Positions 18,663-27,460 are shown, numbered from the stretch's first letter. The stretch is DNA of 64,000 bases from Pseudomonas veronii (GCF_001439695.1 NZ_JYLL01000005.1:1-64000), one strand, 5' to 3'. Made by a program: numbers and translations. Notes: generated by a model from the sequence alone, not told the origin.

Positions 18663-19949
18663 ATGACGGGCAAAGGATTGAATCCTTATCAACGCTATTA
18701 CTGGAGTGCATCGAGCGCTTACGATCTTACGGAAACAGCCTGCGTAAGCATCGGGTTTGTGCTGGACGGGCCATTGCACATTGCGCAGTTCAGCAGCGCG
18801 GTGGATACGGTGGTCAATCGCCACGAACAGTTGCGATCGCACTTCCACGAAACACCCGAGGGTGCGCGACGGTTTCCCGGAGCACCGGTACGCGATGTAC
18901 TGAGCGTAGACAGCGAGCCGTTCGAGTTATCCCGGCTGGAGGACTGTATCGAGGACCTGTGCCGGCGGCCGCTTGATCTGAAGGTGGACATACCGTTCAA
19001 GGCCTATCTGAAAAAGCTCGGACATGATCGTCATTTGTTTGCGCTGATCATTCACCACATCGTTGTCGACTCATGGTCGCTGGAAGTGATCCTCGACGAT
19101 CTGGCGACCGCCTACAACGGCGCGATATCCGTCGCGCCGGAACCGTTGCTGGAGCCACTGAGCTTCGATCATGAAACGCTGGCAATGCCTTTGGAACATG
19201 ATGAGTATCAGCGCCAGGCGCAGTTCTGGCGTGAGTATCTCAAGGGCGCGAAGATTCCCCTGATTCCGGACTTGCTGACCGGCGAGAGTGCGCAAGGCAA
19301 ATCGACCTTCGATGTGATGACCCCAGGTGCCGAAGTCCATGGGGCCATCAACCGACTCTGTCATGCGCTGGATGTCACTCCCTTTGTGGTTTACACCGCA
19401 GCGGCGTCCATCGCTCTCGCAGGTTTTTGCGCCAGCAACGATTTGTTGATTCAGACCAATGTGACGCCGCGCTGGACGGAGGGCACGCAAACCGTTGTCA
19501 CCTATCTGTCTGCGCGCATTCCATTACGGGTACGTGTTGATTCGAAACTGTCGTTGCAGACTCACATTCTCAATGTCGCTGATTCCCTCTACGAAACCTT
19601 CGACAGCGTCGGTCTTTCGATCGGCGAAATCATGGCCGAATCTGACATCACCCAGAGCCTGCCGATTCATATCGGTGCCGAAAGCCCGTTTGAAGGTTGG
19701 GACCTGGAAGGCGTCGCCGTCTCCCAGGTCCAGCTGCCCGACTATCAGCCGTGGCCGCTGTTCATGTGGGTGCCTGTCACGGCTGACCAGTGCTTTATCA
19801 AGCTGCAATACCAGGCCGACCGAATTTCACCTGAAAACATGCTGAATCTAAAACACCTGCTGAACGAAACGTTAGATCAATTCTGTCTCCTGGAGGCCGA
19901 AGTAAGCGCTCGTGACACAGCGGTTTTAAAACACGAAGCCATTCAATGA
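18663..19949 (+). CDS. Free-standing NRPS condensation domain
   Basis: 428-aa single condensation domain with the active-site motif HHIVVDSW (serine where most C domains have glycine) and the N-terminal signature NPYQRYYW. In a cluster without a thioesterase it could catalyse the last bond, releasing the chain onto a free amine or joining two intermediates. Start: GTG at 18660 or ATG at 18663. The ATG has AGGAG at six nt and is chosen. The gene follows the A-T gene by 3 bp, and its TGA overlaps the sbnB-like ATG (ATGA, 19946-19949). Confidence 0.85.
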   Translation: MTGKGLNPYQRYYWSASSAYDLTETACVSIGFVLDGPLHIAQFSSAVDTVVNRHEQLRSHFHETPEGARRFPGAPVRDVLSVDSEPFELSRLEDCIEDLCRRPLDLKVDIPFKAYLKKLGHDRHLFALIIHHIVVDSWSLEVILDDLATAYNGAISVAPEPLLEPLSFDHETLAMPLEHDEYQRQAQFWREYLKGAKIPLIPDLLTGESAQGKSTFDVMTPGAEVHGAINRLCHALDVTPFVVYTAAASIALAGFCASNDLLIQTNVTPRWTEGTQTVVTYLSARIPLRVRVDSKLSLQTHILNVADSLYETFDSVGLSIGEIMAESDITQSLPIHIGAESPFEGWDLEGVAVSQVQLPDYQPWPLFMWVPVTADQCFIKLQYQADRISPENMLNLKHLLNETLDQFCLLEAEVSARDTAVLKHEAIQ

Positions 19950-21007
19950 GACCTCCCATGAAAGACTCCCAACACCTGTCATCCCATGCATTGACCGTGG
20001 TTTCCGGTTCGCAGATCGCCAACCTGATGCCTGCGTTGCGCCAAGACATTCTGCGTCTGGTCGAAGAGACCTACCTGCAGCACGACGCTGGCCTGACCAA
20101 CAACCCCGACAGCTATTTCCTGAGGTTCGAGGAGCGTCAATCGGATCGGATCATTGCCCTGCCTGCTGCGATTGCCAATGACACGCCCATTTCGGGCATC
20201 AAGTGGATTGCCAGTTACCCGAAGAACATTGAGCGCAATCTGCAGCGCGCCTCGGCCGTCCTGCTGCTCAACGATTACGAAACGGGATACCCGGTGGCTT
20301 GCCTGGAAGCCTCGCAAATCAGTTCGGCCAGAACGGCGGCTTCAGCGGTGGTCGCCGCGCGGGCGCTGGCGGCGGATCCGAAGAAAGCACTGAAAATCAC
20401 ATTCGTCGGCGCCGGAGTCATCTCCCGCGCGATCTTTGATTTTTTCATGGCCGATGGCTGGAAGTTCGATCAGGTCACCGTTTGCGATCTGGACGCAGCG
20501 TCGGCCACCGAGCTTTGTCACCACGTTGAAGCGGGGACGGGCCAGCAAGCGCTTTTCGTCGAGGACTGGAAGGTTGCGATCAGCGCTGCCGACATCGTTG
20601 TTTTCGCCACCAACGCCGGTACGCCTTACGTGTCGGGAGATGATGCCTTCGCCCCCGGCCAGATCATTTTGAATGTCTCGCTGCGCGATATCAGCCCGGA
20701 CATCATCTGGCAGGCGTTCAACGTCTTCGATGACGTGGAACATTGCATGAAGGCCAATACCTCGCCCCATCTGGCGGAACTGAAATACGGCGACCGCTCG
20801 TTCGTGCATGGCACGCTCGCGCACATCCTGAACAACCCGAGCTTGATTGACCGCTCGCGTTCGCTGATTTTTTCACCATTCGGGCTGGGGGTTCTGGACC
20901 TAGTGGTGGGACAACTTTTCGTCGACAAGTGCCTGGCGGCCGGTGCCTATACCAATATCGCGGACTTCATTCCCGATACGCGACGTTGGGCCGTGTCCCA
21001 CGGCTGA
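19946..21007 (+). CDS. sbnB: SbnB-like N-(2-amino-2-carboxyethyl)-L-glutamate dehydrogenase
   Basis: 353-aa member of the ornithine cyclodeaminase/mu-crystallin superfamily. SbnB oxidises the SbnA product, releasing L-2,3-diaminopropionate and 2-oxoglutarate. Recognisable features: SGIKWIASYP (substrate region), NDYETGYPVACLEASQISSARTAA and the Rossmann loop VGAGVISRAI. Length agrees with SbnB (~336 aa). Two starts are possible: ATG 19946, coupled to the preceding stop, or ATG 19958. I keep the first. With the SbnA-like enzyme this gives a complete two-step route to Dap, so Dap is the most likely dedicated building block. Confidence 0.87.
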   Translation: MRPPMKDSQHLSSHALTVVSGSQIANLMPALRQDILRLVEETYLQHDAGLTNNPDSYFLRFEERQSDRIIALPAAIANDTPISGIKWIASYPKNIERNLQRASAVLLLNDYETGYPVACLEASQISSARTAASAVVAARALAADPKKALKITFVGAGVISRAIFDFFMADGWKFDQVTVCDLDAASATELCHHVEAGTGQQALFVEDWKVAISAADIVVFATNAGTPYVSGDDAFAPGQIILNVSLRDISPDIIWQAFNVFDDVEHCMKANTSPHLAELKYGDRSFVHGTLAHILNNPSLIDRSRSLIFSPFGLGVLDLVVGQLFVDKCLAAGAYTNIADFIPDTRRWAVSHG

Positions 21008-21067
21008 ACGACTCAAGGCGCATAGACGCGAGCCTTCGCACGTTCCATTCCAGGGAGGAGTGACCCG

Positions 21068-23299
21068 ATGCAGAACAAAAAATGCATGATCATCGGCTTC
21101 AATGATTTCTCGTTTGACGACTATTGTCAGATGCTCGATCAACTAGCACCTGAGGCGGCAGCGAAACGTGACTTACGCCTGGCGTTTGTCAATTACGAAG
21201 GCTCGCGGTTTCACGCATTGGGCGTGCTGAACAAGACACGTGAGCGGCAGGGGCTGGCAAACCTGAACCTGAACAATGCCGACTTTCTGTGGCCGGTGGT
21301 GATGGTGCTGGGGACCTATCTCGAAAAGCACGGCCTCGCCTTTGACTACGTCAATCTGTTTCAGAACGAGAAGGACGTCCTGGGGCAAAAACTGGCGTCC
21401 GGCATGATCAACACGGTGGTCATCACCACGACCCTCTATGTGATGCCCCATCCGGTGCAGGAAATCGTCGACTTTGTGCGCGCCCGCGCTCCCCAGGTGC
21501 AGATCATCATCGGCGGCCCTTATATCAGTGGTTTGTTCAAGGCGCACGATCGCGAGATGCTAGGTGATTACCTGAGTGTTCTTGGCGGCGATATCTATAT
21601 CAACAGCAATGAAGGCGAAGACACGCTTCGCCAGGTGCTGGAGGCGCTCAACCAGAACCGTTCGGTTATCGGTTTGAGCCGCACGGCAGCGCTCGACGGC
21701 GATACATGGGTGTTCGGTGCGGATGAGCCGGAATACAACGAGCTGAAGGAGAACTTCGTCAATTACAGGTTGTTCGAACCGCGCGGCATCGGGCGTTTTC
21801 TGTCCACGCGTACAGCTAAATCCTGTCCGTACGCCTGTGCGTTCTGCGGGTTTCCCCAGCGCGCCGGCAAGTACCGTTACCTGTCCACCAGCGATGTAGA
21901 ACGCGAACTGGACGCGGTGAAGGCGATTGGCACCGTGGATACGCTGACGTTTCTGGATGACACATTCAATGTGCCCAAACAGCGATTCCGGGAAATCATG
22001 CAGATGATGATCGACAACCAGTACAACTTTAAGTGGAACTCCTTCTACCGCTCTGATCAGGGCGATCCGGAAACCATCGCGCTGATGGCGCGCGCAGGGT
22101 GCGAAGGGGTTTTTCTGGGTATCGAGTCGGCTTCCGACAAGATGCTTGCGCTGATGCGCAAAACGTCACGCCGCAAAAACTATGAACAGGCCATCAACGC
22201 ATTCCGCTCGGTGGGCATTGCGACTCACGCCTCGTTCATCATCGGCTTTCCAGGGGAAACCCTCGACACGGTGCAAGAGAGCCTGGACTTCATCGAAACC
22301 TTTCGGCCGGATACATTCCGTGCACAGGTCTGGTACTGCGACCCGTTGACGCCCATCTGGAATGACCGAGAAAAATACGGCATCACCGGGTCGGGCTTCG
22401 ACTGGTCGCATGACACGATGAACAGCGAACTGGCCGCCTCCATCACCGAGCGGTTCTTTCTCACCGCTCAACACTCTACATGGTTGCCGCAATTCGGCTT
22501 TGAGCAGTGGAGTCTGTTTTACCTTCATCGCCAGGGAATGGAGCAGGGCAATATCCTCGGGTATCTGGACGGCTTCAATGCGGCAGTCAAGCATCAACTG
22601 TTGCACGGTGATGACGCTGAGTTGCCCGCCTCGATCATTGACTGCTTCAAATTCAGTTCCCACCTGCCTGCGCAGAGTCCTGCGGTGCCGCAGCCCGGGT
22701 TATCGATGGAGTCGGCGACGCACTTCAAGGCGGCCGAGGCCCGCTTGCAGGCTTGGGTCGCGTGGCTGGACCCACAGAATCTCGGATCCTTGCCGGTGAA
22801 CACCGGTGAGCAGACGAAGACAGTGCTGAGCCGGCCCGAGTGCATGGTCAGTGGTAGCGATCAGACCGTCGCCTGGATCGTGACTTTTTTGAAACACGCT
22901 TTTAGCGTTCTGCAGGGCGAGCGATTTCTGGTGCACTACGTCGTCGAAGGAAACGCCCGGCTGATGGCGGTCGACGATGTGGGCGGCTGCAGTGAGGCGG
23001 CTCTGTACGATCGTGTCGCGACATCACTTGTCCAGCCGTCGGTGCTCGATAGCCATGACAACTATCTGCTGTTACGCAATTCACGGTTGAGTGCTTGCGG
23101 CATTGTTTTGCGTCAGCCGGTTCTGCGGGTGTTCGTTGACGATGTCGTCGCCCCTTCGTTCGACAGCGGGCTTTACATGCACTTGCTGCTGCCGAGTACC
23201 GGACAGGTTCGGGTACTGAGCAACTTTGTCCGATGGGCCCCCGAGCTTCACGCCGCGAATGCGCTTACCGAGCAGGCCGTGTTCGTCAGAGTGCAATAG
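21068..23299 (+). CDS. B12-binding radical SAM enzyme, PhpK-like
   Basis: 743 aa. N-terminal ~60-230 resembles a cobalamin-binding domain (VVITTTLYV, IIIGGPYISG). The radical SAM core starts at C253-x3-C257-x2-C260 (SCPYACAFCGF) and continues through FLDDTFN and GVFLGIESAS. The C-terminal ~200 residues (from ~540) are unassigned. Overall it resembles the PhpK family, known for P-methylation in phosphinothricin biosynthesis. No phosphonate gene such as pepM is present, so here it more likely methylates a carbon centre of the peptide or acts differently. Good ribosome site (GGAGGAG before ATG 21068). Last gene of the cluster, 60 bp after sbnB-like. Confidence 0.8.
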   Translation: MQNKKCMIIGFNDFSFDDYCQMLDQLAPEAAAKRDLRLAFVNYEGSRFHALGVLNKTRERQGLANLNLNNADFLWPVVMVLGTYLEKHGLAFDYVNLFQNEKDVLGQKLASGMINTVVITTTLYVMPHPVQEIVDFVRARAPQVQIIIGGPYISGLFKAHDREMLGDYLSVLGGDIYINSNEGEDTLRQVLEALNQNRSVIGLSRTAALDGDTWVFGADEPEYNELKENFVNYRLFEPRGIGRFLSTRTAKSCPYACAFCGFPQRAGKYRYLSTSDVERELDAVKAIGTVDTLTFLDDTFNVPKQRFREIMQMMIDNQYNFKWNSFYRSDQGDPETIALMARAGCEGVFLGIESASDKMLALMRKTSRRKNYEQAINAFRSVGIATHASFIIGFPGETLDTVQESLDFIETFRPDTFRAQVWYCDPLTPIWNDREKYGITGSGFDWSHDTMNSELAASITERFFLTAQHSTWLPQFGFEQWSLFYLHRQGMEQGNILGYLDGFNAAVKHQLLHGDDAELPASIIDCFKFSSHLPAQSPAVPQPGLSMESATHFKAAEARLQAWVAWLDPQNLGSLPVNTGEQTKTVLSRPECMVSGSDQTVAWIVTFLKHAFSVLQGERFLVHYVVEGNARLMAVDDVGGCSEAALYDRVATSLVQPSVLDSHDNYLLLRNSRLSACGIVLRQPVLRVFVDDVVAPSFDSGLYMHLLLPSTGQVRVLSNFVRWAPELHAANALTEQAVFVRVQ

Positions 23300-23304
23300 A
23301 CCAT

Positions 23305-23327
23305 ACCAGGGAGCGCTCCTCCCTGGT
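23305..23327. terminator. Stem-loop between convergent genes
   Basis: Arms accaggga (23305-23312) and tccctggt (23320-23327) pair perfectly between the end of the radical SAM gene and the convergent DUF2087 gene. There is no T tract, so it is a weak or rho-assisted terminator at best. Confidence 0.45.
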
Positions 23328-23331
23328 CTCC

Positions 23332-23763
23332 TCAGCCTTGCAGCGCTGCTTTCTTACGCTCCTCGCGGGCGCGGGCAGCCGTCAGCAGTTGCTCGGCGAT
23401 GCGCAGTTGCAGACGCTCCTCGATGAGGCGGATGAACAGTGGATGGCCGGAAATGGCTGAATCGAGTTCATAACCGCGTCCGTCGGGTTCCCGCATCCAG
23501 TAATGGCCGTCAATCAGCGTACGCCGCAGCTCCACCACATCGCTGCGCAGCATGGGGGCGTACTGGGTTTTCCATTGATCCAGCTGCGCGGTCGCGTCGC
23601 GCTCGCTATGGCGTTCGCCGGGTTTGAGCGCGGCGCTTATATACAAGAGCATGACCGCCAGCTCCTGACGACTCAGCCGTCCCAGGGTCAAACCGTTCTT
23701 GCTGCTCAAGCGCGTAAGAGTCTCGACGAACTGTTCAAAATCCGTTGGAAGTTCCTTGTCCAA
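23332..23763 (-). CDS. DUF2087-domain protein
   Basis: 143 aa. The region around residues 55-100, with ...DQWKTQYAPMLRSDVVELRRTLIDGHYWMREPDGRGYEL, fits DUF2087, a small domain often linked to transcriptional regulators and thought to bind nucleic acid. No signal peptide or membrane segment. The C-terminus is a charged helix (EERLQLRIAEQ...AREERKKAA). Convergent with the NRPS cluster, so not part of it. Start ATG 23763. Biochemical role unknown. Confidence 0.7.
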   Translation of the reverse strand: MDKELPTDFEQFVETLTRLSSKNGLTLGRLSRQELAVMLLYISAALKPGERHSERDATAQLDQWKTQYAPMLRSDVVELRRTLIDGHYWMREPDGRGYELDSAISGHPLFIRLIEERLQLRIAEQLLTAARAREERKKAALQG

Positions 23764-23870
23764 TGTTTTGCTCCTTGGGTATGAAAAGGTTCCCGCAGTT
23801 TAGCGTGTGTGCCTGACACGAGTTAGCCAGTATGGCGGCTGCCGTGCAATGTTGCGTGGGGCTGCCCGCA

Positions 23871-23926
23871 AAAGAAAACCCCTTCTGCCTCGACTGATGC
23901 GCAATCGAGGTAGAAGGGGCTTGTTT
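23871..23926. terminator. Stem-loop with loop CTGATGCGCAA (copy 2)
   Basis: Arms ccccttctgcctcga (23879-23893) and tcgaggtagaagggg (23905-23919) pair at 14 of 15 positions plus one G-T. The loop is CTGATGCGCAA. A-rich left flank and T-rich right flank make it terminator-like in both directions. It is not directly behind a gene on either strand. Confidence 0.65.
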
Positions 23927-24029
23927 AATGCTTCAATTACAACTCAAGCTGCCTCTTATCAAACATAAAATAAATTGCTGATTTTAAAAGATTAAATTTC
24001 TCAATTGAACCTGGAGTTTCACATTCAAA

Positions 24030-24060
24030 GATCGTTCCCACGCAGAGCGTGGGAACGATC
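24030..24060. repeat. Single REP-type hairpin
   Basis: Perfect 14-bp inverted repeat gatcgttcccacgc / gcgtgggaacgatc with a 3-nt loop, the 'cgttcccacgc...gcgtgggaacg' repeat family common between Pseudomonas genes. Confidence 0.8.
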
Positions 24061-24251
24061 CCCTCAGCCGCCAAAATCCGCAACATTCGACTTGGAATTT
24101 TATAGGTGCCCCAGTTTTCTGCGCGACAGCGCTAAGTCGAAGATTTGGCGGGGACTCCCACATTTTTGGTCTCCAGCAGGCATGTGGTTGGCGAGAAGTC
24201 GGCATCGGGTTTAGTGTGTATTCACCGACTGTAAAGGAGACCACCGTGCGA

Positions 24252-24482
24252 ATGGCTCAACGCGTAATCCCTCTGGTGTTGCTGGCCGCCCTGGTGCTGA
24301 CGGCCCTGGCGGGCGCGGGCGCGCCCTAGTGGAAAGACACCGGCCCCGTCACCAAGAAGAAACAGAAGGAGGTCAACTCCGGCGGCTGGCAGCCGCAGGC
24401 CCAACCCGCGCCCAAGGAGGATGCGGAAAACCCTTATAACGACGGCGAAGACAGTGAAACCTACGACGACGGCAACAAATAA
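24252..24482 (+). pseudogene. Small secreted-protein gene, right copy, amber stop at codon 26
   Basis: The frame begins MAQRVIPLVLLAALVLTALAG (signal-peptide-like) and reaches GAP then TAG at 24327-24329, exactly where the left copy has CAG (Gln) in PQWKDTG. After the stop the frame continues KDTGPVTKKKQKEVNSGGWQ ... DSETYDDGNK to a TAA at 24480-24482, nearly identical to 6.6-6.75 kb in protein and DNA. A GTG six bases upstream (24246) is an alternative start. One C-to-T change explains the break. The two copies lie on either side of the NRPS cluster, in the same orientation. Confidence 0.75.
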
Positions 24483-24490
24483 TCCACGCA

Positions 24491-24539
24491 AAAAAAAGCC
24501 CCTCCCGCCAGGCTGATGCGCAACCTGACGGGAAGGGCT
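24491..24539. terminator. Bidirectional terminator for dppF, loop CTGATGCGCAA (copy 3)
   Basis: Arms agcccctcccgccagg (24497-24512) and cctgacgggaagggct (24524-24539) pair at 14 of 16 positions, loop CTGATGCGCAA (24513-24523). The A8 run at 24491-24498 becomes a T run on the minus strand, giving a classical terminator just beyond the dppF stop. Confidence 0.85.
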
Positions 24540-24588
24540 GTAGAACGCTGTGTCACCGCGCCCCCCACAGGGGAGTGCGACGCTCGTT

Positions 24589-25560
24589 TCAGGCGACGAA
24601 CTGCTCCGCATAGTGGCAAGCCACCTGGCGGTTATCCAACTCCCGCAACTGCGGCTCCTCGCTGCTGCACCGCGCCGTCGCATACGGGCAGCGCTTGTGG
24701 AAAGCGCAGCCGGACGGCGGGTTCAGCGGGTTGGGCAACTCGCCGACGATCTTGATCTTCGGCTTGTTCGGGTCCGGGTGGATGGTCGGTGTGGCCGACA
24801 GCAGCGCCTGGGTGTACGGGTGCAGGGGGCGCGCGTAGATGTCGCCCTTGGGGCCGACTTCCACCGGGCGCCCGAGGTACATCACCATCACGTCGTCGGC
24901 GACGTGTTGCACCACCGCGAGGTTGTGGGAAATGAACACGTAGGCGGTGTTGAATTCCTGCTGCAAATCCATGAACAGGTTGAGCACCTGGGCCTGGATC
25001 GACACGTCCAGTGCCGAGGTCGGCTCATCCGCCACCAGCACTTTGGGTTGCAGCATCATCGCCCGGGCCAGGGCGATCCGTTGGCGCTGGCCGCCGGAGA
25101 ACATGTGCGGGTAGCGCTGATAGTGCTCAGGGCGCAGGCCCACCTGCTTCATCATCGCCTGGACCTTTTCGCGGCGTTCGGCGGCGGACAGGTGGGTGTT
25201 GATCAGCAGCGGTTCAGCCAGTTGGTCGCCGACTTTCTGCCGCGGGTTCAACGAGGCATACGGGCTCTGGAATACCATCTGCACGTCTTTGCGCAATTGC
25301 TTGCGCTGCGCCTTGTCGGCGCCGGCGACTTCCTGGCCGGCGATTTTCAACGAGCCCGACGACGGCTCTTCAATCAGCGTCAGCGCACGGGCCAGGGTGG
25401 ATTTGCCGCAGCCCGACTCGCCCACCACGGCGAGGGTCTTGCCGGCTTCCAGTTCGAAGGACACGCCATTGAGGGCGCGCACGGTGGCGTGGCCCTTGAA
25501 CAGGCCTCGGGACACTTCGTAGTGACGGGTCAGGTCGCGGGCGGTAAGAACGACGGCCAT
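24589..25560 (-). CDS. dppF: Dipeptide ABC transporter ATP-binding protein DppF
   Basis: 323-aa ATPase of the oligopeptide/dipeptide importer family. Walker A GESGCGKSTL, Q-loop VFQSPYASLNP, signature FSGGQRQRIALARAM, Walker B VLVADEPTSALD, and the C-terminal cysteine-rich segment GCAFHKRCPYA found in Dpp/Opp ATPases. It forms a heterodimer with DppD at the inner membrane. Last gene of the dpp operon. Its ATG directly abuts the dppD stop. Confidence 0.93.
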   Translation of the reverse strand: MAVVLTARDLTRHYEVSRGLFKGHATVRALNGVSFELEAGKTLAVVGESGCGKSTLARALTLIEEPSSGSLKIAGQEVAGADKAQRKQLRKDVQMVFQSPYASLNPRQKVGDQLAEPLLINTHLSAAERREKVQAMMKQVGLRPEHYQRYPHMFSGGQRQRIALARAMMLQPKVLVADEPTSALDVSIQAQVLNLFMDLQQEFNTAYVFISHNLAVVQHVADDVMVMYLGRPVEVGPKGDIYARPLHPYTQALLSATPTIHPDPNKPKIKIVGELPNPLNPPSGCAFHKRCPYATARCSSEEPQLRELDNRQVACHYAEQFVA

Positions 25561-26528
25561 TACGCCACCTCCTGGTTCAAGGGGTAGAAGCAGCGCGCGA
25601 GGCTGTTCGATTTAGGGTCCAGGCCCGGGCGGGTCTGGCGGCAGCTGTCTTGCACGTAGGGGCAACGCGGCGACAACAGGCAGCCTTGCGGGCGGTCATA
25701 ACGGCCGGGCACGATGCCGGGCAGCGTGGCCAGGCGCGCGGCACCGAGGCTGTGTTCCGGAATCGCCTTGAGCAGTGCTTCGCTGTAGGGGTGCGCCGGA
25801 ATGTCGAACAGTTGCGGTACCTGGCCGACTTCCACGGCTTGGCCGGCATACATCACACACACGCGCTGGGCGGTTTCCGCGACGACCGCGAGGTCGTGGG
25901 TGATCAGCACCAGGCCCATGTTCTGCTCTTTCTGCAGGGCCAGCAGCAGGTCCATGATCTGGGCCTGGATGGTCACGTCCAAGGCGGTGGTCGGTTCGTC
26001 GGCGATCAGCAACTTCGGCTCGCCGGCAATCGCCATGGCGATGGCCACGCGTTGGCTCATACCGCCGGACAGTTGGTGCGGGTAGGCATCCATCCGGCTG
26101 GCGGCGCCGGGGATCTCGACTTTTTCCAGCAGTTCGATGGCACGCTTGCGCGCTTGCTTGCCGGACATCTTCAGGTGCAGGCGCAGCACTTCTTCGATCT
26201 GGAAACCCACGGTGTAGCTGGGGTTCAGCGCGGTCATCGGGTCCTGGAACACCATCGCCAGGTCTTTGCCGACGATCTGCCGACGCTGGCGGTTGCTCAG
26301 CTTGAGCATGTCCTTGCCGTCGAAGTTCAGGGCGTCGGCGGTGACGATGCCGGGGTGTTCGATCAGGCCCATCAGCGCCATCATGGTCACGGATTTACCC
26401 GAGCCCGACTCGCCCACGATCGCCAGGACTTCGCCTTTGTCGACGCAAATGTCGAGGCCATCGACCACCGGCACGGCGGTCTTGTCGCCGAAGCGCACGT
26501 TGAGATTCTTGATTTCTAACAGTGACAT
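25560..26528 (-). CDS. dppD: Dipeptide ABC transporter ATP-binding protein DppD
   Basis: 322-aa ATPase. Walker [12 protein letters not shown], signature [15 protein letters not shown], Walker [13 protein letters not shown], and the C-terminal oligopeptide-type region with [19 protein letters not shown] lies five bases before the ATG at 26528. Pairs with DppF; between dppC and dppF in the operon, as in other gammaproteobacteria. Confidence 0.93.
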   Translation of the reverse strand: MSLLEIKNLNVRFGDKTAVPVVDGLDICVDKGEVLAIVGESGSGKSVTMMALMGLIEHPGIVTADALNFDGKDMLKLSNRQRRQIVGKDLAMVFQDPMTALNPSYTVGFQIEEVLRLHLKMSGKQARKRAIELLEKVEIPGAASRMDAYPHQLSGGMSQRVAIAMAIAGEPKLLIADEPTTALDVTIQAQIMDLLLALQKEQNMGLVLITHDLAVVAETAQRVCVMYAGQAVEVGQVPQLFDIPAHPYSEALLKAIPEHSLGAARLATLPGIVPGRYDRPQGCLLSPRCPYVQDSCRQTRPGLDPKSNSLARCFYPLNQEVA

Positions 26529-26538
26529 GGGAATCTCC

Positions 26539-27456
26539 TCAGGCGGCGTTCTTGAGTTTCGGGTCCAGCGCGTCGCGCAGGCCGTCGCCCATCAGGTTGA
26601 TTGCCAGCACGCTGAGCAAAATGGTCAGACCCGGCAGGCTCACGACCCACCAGGCGCGTTCGATGTAGTCACGGGCCGAAGCCAGCATGGTGCCCCACTC
26701 CGGCGTTGGCGGTTGCACGCCCAGGCCGAGGAAGCCCAGCGCGGCGGCATCGAGGATCGCCGAAGAGAAACTCAAGGTCGCCTGCACGATCAGCGGCGCC
26801 ATGCAGTTGGGCAGCACGGTGATGAACATCAGGCGCGGCAGGCCGGCACCGGCCAGGCGGGCGGCGGTCACGTAGTCGCGGTTGAGTTCGCCCATCACCG
26901 CAGCGCGGGTCAGACGCACGTAGGACGGCAGCGACACGATGGCGATGGCGATCACGGTGTTGATCAGGCCAGGGCCGAGGATCGCGACAATGGCGACGGC
27001 CAGCAGCAGCGATGGCAGGGCCAGCATGATGTCCATCAGGCGCATGATGGTCGGGCCGAGCAGGCGCGGGAAGAACCCGGCGAACAGCCCGAGCAGGATG
27101 CCCGGAATCAGCGACATCACCACCGACGACAAACCGATCAGCAGCGACAGGCGCGAGCCTTGGATCAAGCGCGAGAGCAAGTCACGGCCGAGTTCGTCGG
27201 TGCCGAGCAGGAACTGGATCTGCCCGCCTTCCAGCCACGACGGCGGGGTCAGCAGGAAGTCGCGATATTGTTCGCTGGGGTTATGCGGCGCCACCCACGG
27301 GGCGAACAGCGCGCAGAACACGATCAGCAACATGAACAGCAGGCCGGCAACCGCACCTTTGTTCTTGGAGAAGGCTTGCCAAAATTCTTTGTACGGCGAC
27401 GGGTACAGCAGGCTCTGATCGACTGCTGACACTGGAGTAGGTGTGGTCATGGTCAT
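26539..27456 (-). CDS. dppC: Dipeptide ABC transporter permease DppC
   Basis: 305-aa inner-membrane permease with a cytoplasmic N-terminus, one membrane segment (~35-55), a periplasmic loop and the BPD permease domain with about five further segments. The EAA-type loop that contacts the ATPases is [20 protein letters not shown]. Starts at 27456 or two codons later. The gap from the dppB stop is 4 bp. Confidence 0.93.
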   Translation of the reverse strand: MTMTTPTPVSAVDQSLLYPSPYKEFWQAFSKNKGAVAGLLFMLLIVFCALFAPWVAPHNPSEQYRDFLLTPPSWLEGGQIQFLLGTDELGRDLLSRLIQGSRLSLLIGLSSVVMSLIPGILLGLFAGFFPRLLGPTIMRLMDIMLALPSLLLAVAIVAILGPGLINTVIAIAIVSLPSYVRLTRAAVMGELNRDYVTAARLAGAGLPRLMFITVLPNCMAPLIVQATLSFSSAILDAAALGFLGLGVQPPTPEWGTMLASARDYIERAWWVVSLPGLTILLSVLAINLMGDGLRDALDPKLKNAA

Positions 27457-27460
27457 GATC

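Larger units (their letters stand above)
7209..23299 (+). other. Orphan NRPS biosynthetic gene cluster (nine genes, one strand)
   Basis: Nine co-directional genes, most overlapping or nearly so: ABC-2 exporter (three genes), A-T-C-T-E-C NRPS, SbnA-like and SbnB-like diaminopropionate enzymes, free A-T didomain, free C domain, and a radical SAM enzyme. Together they predict a short peptide with a 2,3-diaminopropionate unit, at least one D-configured residue and possibly a radical methylation, exported by its own pump. There is no thioesterase, MbtH protein, phosphopantetheinyl transferase, regulator or resistance gene inside the cluster. I do not recognise the product. Confidence 0.85.
23764..24245. 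other. Gene-free stretch with promoter, stem-loop and single REP
   Basis: 482 bp holding the DUF2087 promoter region, a 15-bp stem with the shared CTGATGCGCAA loop (23879-23919), an AT-rich stretch (23920-24020), a perfect REP hairpin (24030-24060) and the AGGAG of the right small-gene copy (just before 24240). A partial REP-like ggactcccacattttt sits at ~24152. I see no gene. Confidence 0.6.
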
